Position numbers and translations under genes: made by a program. A DNA stretch of 64,000 bases from Erpobdella octoculata (Eukaryota; Annelida; Clitellata; Hirudinida; Erpobdellidae): positions 4,313,455-4,377,454 of the forward strand of contig OZ022243.1 in assembly GCA_963978895.1 (NCBI GenBank). Reading direction: 5' to 3'. Position 1 is the first letter of the stretch. Each line of letters starts with the position of its first letter. Positions 57,446 through 64,000 of this stretch are shown here, piece after piece. The notes below the pieces were generated by a model that had not been told where the DNA came from, searched no databases, and was given only the letters and a program-made list of their open reading frames with translations.

Positions 57446-60400
57446 GTCTGTGTGTGTGTGTGTGTATGCTTACTTAAATTAGAAATAGAAAGTAGCAGCT
57501 TGAAAGAAAATTAATTAATAAAGGAAGTATCTTAGAAAGTTTTTCATCAGTTGACAAAGTTCAATTTGTCAGCTGTTTTGTTGCTAAAGACAATATTTAG
57601 AGGTTTTCGTGTTGATAAGCCTACCACTTATTAATTTATGTTAATTTATTCTACAGCCTACCACTTATTAATTTATGTTAATTTATTCTACAGCCTACCA
57701 CTTATTAATTTATGTTAATTTATTCTACAGCCTACCACTTATTAATTTATGTTAATTTATTCTACAGCCTGCCGGTATTTGCTGCTCTCGGCAACTCGAA
57801 CAGCTCGACGCTGCCGGCACGTTTCGTTGTCAACTTGAAGGAGCCGGTCGTACTGTCGTGGAGTGTCATCAACACCATTCAAGTCACCACAGGTGAGGAG
57901 TTGTTATTTGCTGATTAACCACAGGTGAGGAGTTGTTATTTTTTGATTAACTACAGGTGAGTTGTTATTTGTTGATTTTCCTCCGTTATTTTTATTACGC
58001 TAGAAATTATGATTTTTTTTGTTTTCATAAACTTTAAACACTTCGTGTTATTTTCAAGGTATAAAAATAGCAGAGCAGAATTTATTGAAGCCCGTGGTTT
58101 CCCTGCTGGTGGAACAGTTGCAGTGTAATAATACGGACAATAACAAACAGCAGCAGGAAGGAAGTGCTCTCATTGTTAGTTGGTTTTTTGTTATCGTACG
58201 ATTCGTGTTTTTTGTTATCGTATGATTCGTGTTTTTTGTTATAGTATGATTCAGGTTTTTTGTATCATATTGTGCATGTTTTTTGTATCTATATATATAT
58301 ATATATATATATCTATGTTTGTTTTTAAAAGGTTATGCCAAGCAAGGGAAAGCATTTGTGTTTTAAAAATCCGATCAACCACAACATGGTGGGGTGCGTG
58401 GTGGACCGGATCGCGTTCACCCACCCGACACACCTTCCGACGATCGTCCTTCAACTTCGCCAACAAATTCTCTTCAACACACTTCTGTGCAGCTGCCTCA
58501 GATCCTTAACCATTCTCAGTCCTTCGAGTGAGTGGCTCTCTAAAATTAAAGTCGCTTTTAAAGCAAGTTGGAATCTAGAATGCGTTTTTTTTTTTTCAAA
58601 CATCATCTTGTCATTAGGTTTGTTTAGTCTTGAAAGAGGCTGTGTAGAGGACTAAACTATTAAAAAAAAGAATTAAGTTGCCACATGTCTGCTGTAGTAA
58701 TTTTTGTATTTGAACATTGTTTGCAAATCTACAATAAATTGTATGTATTTTAATCGTATGAATTTGTTGTTGACATTTTGTTGTTGAAATTTGTTATTTG
58801 TATTTGTTGTTGACATTTGTTATTTGTATTTGTGGTTGACATTTGTTATTTGTATTTGTTGTTGACATTTGTGACGTTGCAGACATGAAGAATCTGACGA
58901 CCAGAGACATGCAATTCGAAGTCGTTCCTCTTTCGCTTCAACTCATAACCGTCACTTTCCAGCATCCTGTTAAAGATTCTCTTCTCACAAGTTTGTATTA
59001 TTTTGGACGATTGATTGATTGATTGTTTGATTGATTGAATGATTGATTGATTGTTTGATTGATTAATTGATTGATTAATTGATTTGCATGGGAAAGTTCT
59101 GCCTGGGAAGGTACACTTTGTTGCATTCATTATTACAGTATATAATCTTGTTATATTAAACTTGCAATATATAGAAATTCAACTTATATCAAAGTTTATT
59201 AATCAGTTCAGTTGCTCACGACGTTTATACAAAATAATATAATTGACTCTGATGGTTCCCTAATCTTTGATTTCATAGGATTATATTATAGCTGTTTTAT
59301 GAAGATAAAACAATTTCGTGAACAGAAAAACTCGATAGGGCAATTTAAGTGTCTTTTTTTAAGCTTAGAAAAATATTCAAAAAACATAAAATACAGTTTA
59401 TTGATTGTGTGTGGATGTGCGATGTTGTTTCTTGAGTCATTTAATTATCGAATAATACGAGGAGGTTTCATACGAAACAGTCATGCTGGAGCCGAACGAT
59501 TCAATCAACGTGACGTGCAAGCTGACCGGAGAACACGTCGACATGGTCGTCCCGAATGAATACGTCACGAGAGTCGTTCAAAGGTGAGCTGTTTATATTT
59601 TGGCGTGCTTCCCTCCCCATCCCCCGCCCCCATTGATGTCGAGTTGGCTTTCGTGCTGTCTCTGTTACTTAAATCCGTGGTTTTGAGGTTCAGTTAATTA
59701 ATAGGGAAGCTACTTTAAATTAATTTTCCTGTAAACATGAATAACATCATGAATAATATCATGGGGCGCTTGTGGTATAGCCGTAAGGTATTCTCCTGTA
59801 GACTGTTCGAATCCCACCAGAACCCGTCTCTTGCTTGTTCTCTAAAACAAATGAGAAAAATAAGTGAAAACTGATTGTGTCTTTGAGGTCCATTGATGGA
59901 CTTATGCCATGCTTATATAAATCGTCTGATTTATTATTATAATTATAACAATCATATTCTTATTATTATTATTTCTAAAAACTATTTTGAACTTTTGTGC
60001 AATTTTTAAGAGTCTTGTTGCATTGTTTATATAACTTTGAATCTGTTTGTGTGGTTTAAACCTGATGTTACGGGAGTAATAAGTAAATAATTTCAAGAAA
60101 TGAAATGATTTCAAAATATGAAAAATTACATTTTTTAAATATTGCCTTTATTAAATAAATATTTCTCTTAATTTCCAGATGTTTATCCATTCCCATAGTG
60201 ATTCGTTCGATCTTCAAAAAAAGTCCTCACTTACTGGTGAAGACGTGCGATCCGTCGCTTCTTCCGCCTCTCGGCCTTTCCAGGCAGACCAGCTGTCTCG
60301 TTCCGCCACCCTACGGCTCTTCGGCCAGTAAGAAATATCTGGCATCAAAGTCCTTAGATTCAACGGTGGATAACGTAAAACACGAAGCAAGATCTTCGAT

Positions 60401-63400
60401 CAAGATTTCCGTTCCCAAGCTGCTCGCGAATCTGACGGCTCCGATGAAAGTGGAAGACGACGTCGTGGTCAAGCTGGAGCCCGGATTGAATCAAAGCAAC
60501 GAGGCGAATGGATTGAATGCTTCTAACATGTCGCTCGGTCCTTCTTATATGATGTCGTCGGCGGCGGCCGTGGGACAGCATCACGATTTGAAGATAAAAA
60601 AAGAAATCTATTCTCGCATCAACGAGAACGACGTCGAAATAATAGAGAAACCTCACAACATGAACGAGTCTACGTTCGGCGGGAGGAACCCGTCGGCGGG
60701 AGCTTTTCCCAGGGCGGACAAGGTTTCGAGCAATCCCATGCTGGCGAGCTTACTCGATCAGTCGTCGGGGACTTCAAATCCGGGAGCGGCGAACGCGCCG
60801 GGCATGATGGGAGCGAACGTGGCGGGAGTTGCAGGAACAGGAGGAGGAGGAGGGAAGCAAAGAAAACGCCCCGCAGGGGGCGAATGGGGAGTCGGAAATA
60901 ACGGGGTGAGAAATCCTAAGAGGCCGAAAACGGGAGCGAACGTGATGTCCGAGGAGTACTATCATCATCATCAGCTTCAACAGCAGATGTCAAGGAACCA
61001 ATTAACCGGAGGGATGGATGGTGGTGGCAAGGGTGGGGGGACAATGGGACAAGGAGCAGTGAAATTGAACCAGGGAAATGTCAGTGCAATGAAGATGGCA
61101 GAAGTGGAACGTCTCGTGGCCAGACAGATGTCAGATCCGACGTCGTTTCAAAACTTTGCTGCCTGGCAGAATTCTGCTAACTGCAGCACCGGCGCTGGAA
61201 TGAATGCCAACAATGCAGTAGGACAGATGATGATGAGACAGCAGTCTTCCAGTGGAGCCTATTTCGATAAAGATGGAATCTACCCTGCTCCTCCTCAGCA
61301 GCAGCAACAACAACAACACATGCAAAATAGAGGGCAGTTAAAGGAACAGTTCAAAGCTTTTTCTTTCGACGGAAACAGCAGCGGCATGAAGCAATTTAAT
61401 TCCAACGACGGCGACTGGGAGGTTAAAATCGAACCGGTCGGAAACGATTCGAACGCACCGGGAATGTCCGGCAAGGCGCAGAACGTCGTCGAGAAGCAGC
61501 CCCCGATTAAGGTTAAGTTCGACAAGAGAAGTTTTACGACTTCGGGAGGGAACGACCCGACGAGAATCGTCTCGAACGATTCCGGAGTCGGCTCGTCTCC
61601 CGTGAGCTCCGCCTCGTCCGAGATCAAGCGTCAGATGAGCAGCAGTCTCACGGATCTGCTCTCCGACGATAACAATCACTCCAACTCGGCCGATTCCGAA
61701 GTCGGCATTTTGACGTCCGGCAACGCCGGCTCTAACGTTCTACCCAACCTGCCTGGAATGATGAGCAACTCTGCTATAGTGTCCAGGTGTTCTTCTTCTC
61801 CGAGACTTTCCATTAAACGCATCGGCGATGCTAAGGACTTCACTGATGTCAGGATCGGCATGCTCAACGCCATGGCTAGCGGCCAGCAGGTTCCCATGAA
61901 GAAGGTGAAATCTGCAGGTGGGATTAACAAGAACGTAGAGGAGAAGAGAGGAAAGCGAATGTATCCCTCGGATAGCGTCAGCATGGACGAAGCCGCTAAG
62001 CAGAAGTCGAAGAAGCAGAAAGTTTATGAATTCGTCGATGACGAGTGCATAGTAACCGCATCGACATCTCCAGTTGCATCTCAGGTACCTCCGCCGATTA
62101 AAATAACGAGTGCAGGCGGCAAACTTAAAATACAAAATCCTCTCAAGAGCAAGCAAATGACCGCTGGCCTTGTCGGCATGGCTGCGGGTCGAGCCAGTCA
62201 GCTGTCTGCGATAATGGGTCAGAAGTCACCGAAAGCATTTGGCTCTCATCACATACAGGGTCATCAGAGACTTGGAAAGTCTTCTGCCGTTCGGCCTAAA
62301 CTGGTCGAAACTAAAACTTTTCCGGATGGAAAGATGTTGTCGAGAGCACCGCAGAGTTTCATGCAAGCATCGCCGTCTCCGGTGGCCGTCGCCAATACTT
62401 CTCCATTTCACACTCCTACCTCGATGACTCAGCAACAGTATCAACAAGTCAAATTCAAGCCGCCGCAGTGCACCACTCCGATCGGATTTTCCGCCGCTTC
62501 CGCCAGCATTAATTCGGCCTCTCCGACCGCCATGCCGTCCTCGAAGCTGAACCTCCCCTCCTCGAAAACTTCCAACGCGACACCGCCGACAAACGCCAAG
62601 TCGAAGTCGCCGTTGTCTGCGGGCGAAGTCAAGCCTGCCAATAAGAAAGGAAATTTGTTGACGGTGATCGACACGTTGAAGAAGAAGCAGCACGGTGCGA
62701 ACGGGGCCGAGGGGCCGAAAAATGTGGAAAACACCAAGGAGTATTACGACGCCATCCGGTTGGAGATTATCCGCGAAGGCAACAAACCCAGCACTCCGAC
62801 CAGAGATCAGCTGGCTGCTTCGACTTCGGCAAAGCTCGCGAACAATTCTAAGAAAATGGCTGCCTCTGAGAGTTTGAATCATCAGTTGAGAACTCAATTT
62901 CAACCGATTGCAAAAAACCAGATGAAAACTGCATCTTCCAAGTCGCCTTCTCCCAATACTTTTTCATCGATGTCTGTTAACTCGGCTGCCTCCGTTCTTA
63001 TGACTGGAAAGCCTCCGATGGCAGTTTCAACGGTGAATGGAAGCAAGCTGAACTCAAAGTCTGAAACGTCTCTCAACAAACCAGTTTCTTACAACTCCGG
63101 ATTTGCGGCGCCGTTATCTCTGTCGTCTTCTCCTCCGACCGTTCCTGCGTTGTCGTCTTCGATTCACGCGCCCCAACAGTTTGCCATGTCCAGGAACAAC
63201 GTTGAATCAGGGGACATGCTCAGATCTTCATCTTCAACCCCTCAGCCCTTATTACCTTCTCCTTCTTTTCCAGCTCCTTCGAACTCTATGTCTGGATTTC
63301 CTTCCAGGGCAGGTGCCATGAATCAGAGGCCTGTCGTTTCTCTGCAAATGGCTGGAGGTCGTTTCCATGAAAAATCTCCTTTAAAATCTCAGCTTCCCTA

Positions 63401-64000
63401 CAGCCAAGACGTCACCCTAAAAATGATGAAAATCAACGACATCTCCGACCGACTCGTGGCTTCACGACATTTTCTGGACGTCGTCGGTGCTGTCGATAAT
63501 CCGGGAACGTCCGGTACAGGTCCTTCGAGCGGGAACGGCAACGGCAATTCCGCTTCGACGATGAACCCGGCGGGCGGTACTTCTGCGAGCGGGGGAGGTG
63601 CGGCTGTCGTTGAACGTCTGCTCTCTCCACCCAGGTCCCCGTCTCCTGGACTGACTCAGTCAGTTTGCTTGACTTCTCCGTCTTCACCGCCGTGTACTGC
63701 TAAGCTTTTGGTGGATGACCAGCCCCACGAAATTTCGTGCAGTGTGCTAAATACAGTCGAGCGTTCTTCAGATGATTTCATTGCTCCGAGAACCAAAAGT
63801 AACAACTTAAGTGGAGGCATAATTTCTTCATCTTCCAGCTTGAGCATGGGTCGTGTCGACGCTTCTCCGGCCAGAGCTCTGCCCGAAATTCCACTGCATA
63901 ATAAGTCTCAGAGGGTACAGAACAAAGATTACGACGTGGTCACAGTAGACGATGAAAAGTGCGAAACTCCCGACAATGATTTGGTAATCGATGTTTCCCC
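48068..64000 (+). CDS. MED1: Mediator subunit MED1, 16 exons seen, 3' end beyond window
   Basis: MED1 links nuclear receptors and other activators to Mediator and RNA polymerase II. Exons: 48068-48113, 48313-48419, 50482-50551, 53452-53572, 53774-53837, 53984-54084, 55355-55429, 56274-56341, 56784-56870, 57220-57337, 57768-57892, 58059-58174, 58332-58527, 58883-58990, 59481-59583, 60179->64000. About 500 residues of Med1 core come first (LMEKLRSKNRRQKTAIEAIK, TLDRLEAVATQCGL, CPELLKSLKGGDYDELKRH, VALQSLEADL, IIENNVGHSL, FQHPVKDSL, VTRVVQRCLSIP). At least 1273 residues of Ser/Pro/Asn/Lys-rich tail follow in one open exon. NR boxes: NPMLASLLDQ (LxxLL at 60741-60755, matching the human box sequence) and SLTDLLSD (61647-61661). 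Exon 1's donor (GTTTAT) and exon 15's acceptor are the least certain; the latter was fixed by phase and alignment. Confidence 0.93.
48446..49628 (-). mobile_element. MULE-like transposon with SWIM-finger ORF, MED1 intron 2
   Basis: The 1183-bp element has termini CGCACTGGCTACGGATCC at the left and its complement at the right. The inverted repeats extend about 140 bp, nearly identical. Perfect 9-bp target duplications TTCAATCAA lie at 48437-48445 and 49629-49637. Nine-base duplications and long inverted repeats are Mutator-superfamily traits, and the internal SWIM ORF agrees. An extra inner copy of the terminus (from 49470) makes the right arm a small fold-back. GACGGACC...TTTTCGGGGTCCGTCA motifs repeat near 48670-48765. 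Confidence 0.85.
48924..49313 (-). pseudogene. MULE transposase C-terminal fragment with SWIM zinc finger
   Basis: A 129-residue frame contains CVCSFAKTMNLPCKHMFASR, that is C-x-C-x9-C-x-H, the SWIM zinc-binding pattern found near the C-terminus of Mutator-like transposases. The DDE domain upstream of SWIM is absent from the element, so this is a remnant of a once longer transposase. It lies inside the inverted repeats at 48446-49628. Confidence 0.7.
50741..52416. mobile_element. MULE-like transposon with ~385-bp inverted repeats, MED1 intron 3
   Basis: The 1676-bp element is bounded by perfect 9-bp duplications ATTTTAGAT (50732-50740, 52417-52425). Its arms (about 50741-51128 and 52030-52416) are inverted copies differing at few positions. 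Each arm starts with several copies of CGTCGCAA/TTGCGACG in both orientations, likely transposase-binding subterminal repeats. The middle carries a minus-strand transposase fragment. The forward and reverse frames that mirror each other over the arms come from the inverted repeat. Confidence 0.85.
51291..51650 (-). pseudogene. MULE transposase fragment
   Basis: The 119-residue frame begins MKYFQKTWLNGSYPVSTWSC and continues with RTNNDLEGWNNGLK. The W..Y......RTNNDVEGWHNRL pattern is typical of the region after the catalytic core in animal MULE-type transposases, often those with FLYWCH fingers. The core itself is not present in the element. Confidence 0.65.
54700..54975. repeat. ~50-bp tandem repeat in MED1 intron 6
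   Basis: Four to five copies of a unit containing TTAAATTATGAATGATTGC and ATGCACGGAGTAATGCAT, with gradual decay at the right edge. Confidence 0.8.
55122..55212. repeat. (GT)n microsatellite in MED1 intron 6
   Basis: GT dinucleotide array interrupted by GC and TT near its start, 140 bp before the exon 7 acceptor. Confidence 0.95.
55780..56120. repeat. minisatellite in MED1 intron 7
   Basis: Variable units built from TTGAAGTTGTGTGTAAGTTG and TATGCCACA. The reverse frames (HTTSTWHTTYTQL) are its translation. Confidence 0.9.
56510..56662. repeat. 33-bp repeat in MED1 intron 8
   Basis: About 4.5 copies of a 33-bp unit containing TATAATTTTCATAGCAGTTT. The minus frame repeats LLNCYENYNN. Confidence 0.92.
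57118..57160. repeat. (TA)n array in MED1 intron 9
   Basis: TA dinucleotides 60 bp upstream of the exon 10 acceptor. A second TA array of about 68 bp lies at 57373-57440 in intron 10. Confidence 0.95.
57620..57767 (+). repeat. four tandem 37-bp copies of a 3' splice site before MED1 exon 11
   Basis: Four identical 37-bp units (57620-57656, 57657-57693, 57694-57730, 57731-57767) each begin CCTACCACTT and end TTAATTTATTCTACAG. The last ends exactly at the exon 11 boundary. Each contains branch-like TTAAT motifs, a pyrimidine stretch and a CAG followed by CCT, as in the true exon start. Using an upstream copy would add 37 bases per unit and hit an in-frame stop. Confidence 0.95.
58180..58310. 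repeat. ~23-bp repeat and (TA)n in MED1 intron 12
   Basis: GTTTTTTGTTATCGTATGAT-type units follow the exon 12 donor directly, then (TA)n at 58291-58312. Confidence 0.85.
58768..58872. repeat. ~28-bp repeat before MED1 exon 14
   Basis: TTGTTGTTGACATTTGTTAT units repeated about four times, ending ten bases before the exon 14 acceptor. A GATT-type array follows the same exon at 59010-59082. Confidence 0.85.
59761..59960 (+). mobile_element. tRNA-derived SINE in MED1 intron 15
   Basis: TGGTATAGCCGTAAGG fits a pol III A box and TGTTCGAATCCC fits a B box about 40 bases later, the spacing of a tRNA-like head. A unique body follows and ends in a TTATTATTATAA tail. It is not a functional tRNA: no acceptor stem pairs across the head. 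Confidence 0.65.

Noticed and set aside
59761..59830. tRNA gene
   Set aside because: A and B boxes are present but no acceptor or anticodon stems form; it is a SINE head.
60360..63847. Many minus-strand frames up to 225 residues
   Set aside because: Antisense shadows of the long open MED1 exon 16; compositions (Arg/Leu/Ser-rich) follow from its codon use.

Overview
This is animal (metazoan) genomic DNA: AT-rich, intron-rich and saturated with microsatellites and minisatellites. It holds no bacterial-style operons. Glucuronyl C5-epimerase (heparan sulfate synthesis), MED1 with nuclear-receptor boxes, ORMDL and RPL10A fit a bilaterian. The repeat style suggests an invertebrate, perhaps a spiralian such as an annelid or mollusc, but the sequence alone does not fix the phylum.

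Layout. 1-19477 is almost gene-free. It has a possible 3' end of a gene at 1-48, several non-autonomous hAT-type elements with 8-bp target duplications, a decayed LINE C-terminus, a composite repeat, and many tandem arrays. 19478-29687 (+) is an 8-exon D-glucuronyl C5-epimerase gene (GLCE). 30500-30635 (-) looks like the last exon of an unrecognised convergent gene. 33123-40104 (-) is an 8-exon RING-H2 E3 ligase gene; its second intron carries a 19-bp satellite and an internally deleted piggyBac element. 41701-42806 (+) is RPL10A (6 exons). 44626-46475 (-) is ORMDL (3 exons). 48068 to beyond the window end (+) is MED1 (16 exons seen, last one open), with two MULE-type elements in its early introns.

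Exon models were built by hand from splice sites, reading phase and protein similarity recalled from the families. All junctions keep phase. For GLCE, RPL10A, ORMDL and the RING gene the models give uninterrupted proteins of 1019, 216, 153 and 600 residues. MED1 gives at least 1775 residues.

The genes do not form one pathway. They are housekeeping and regulatory genes: heparan sulfate epimerisation in the Golgi (GLCE), ubiquitin transfer (RING gene), translation (RPL10A), sphingolipid homeostasis in the ER (ORMDL) and transcription (MED1). The most unusual observations concern splicing. Many 5' splice sites have T at +3. A 37-bp unit carrying a complete 3' splice site is repeated four times immediately before MED1 exon 11. 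A 19-bp satellite with a branch-point-like motif in every copy abuts a 3' splice site of the RING gene. GLCE also carries a large insertion inside its catalytic domain.
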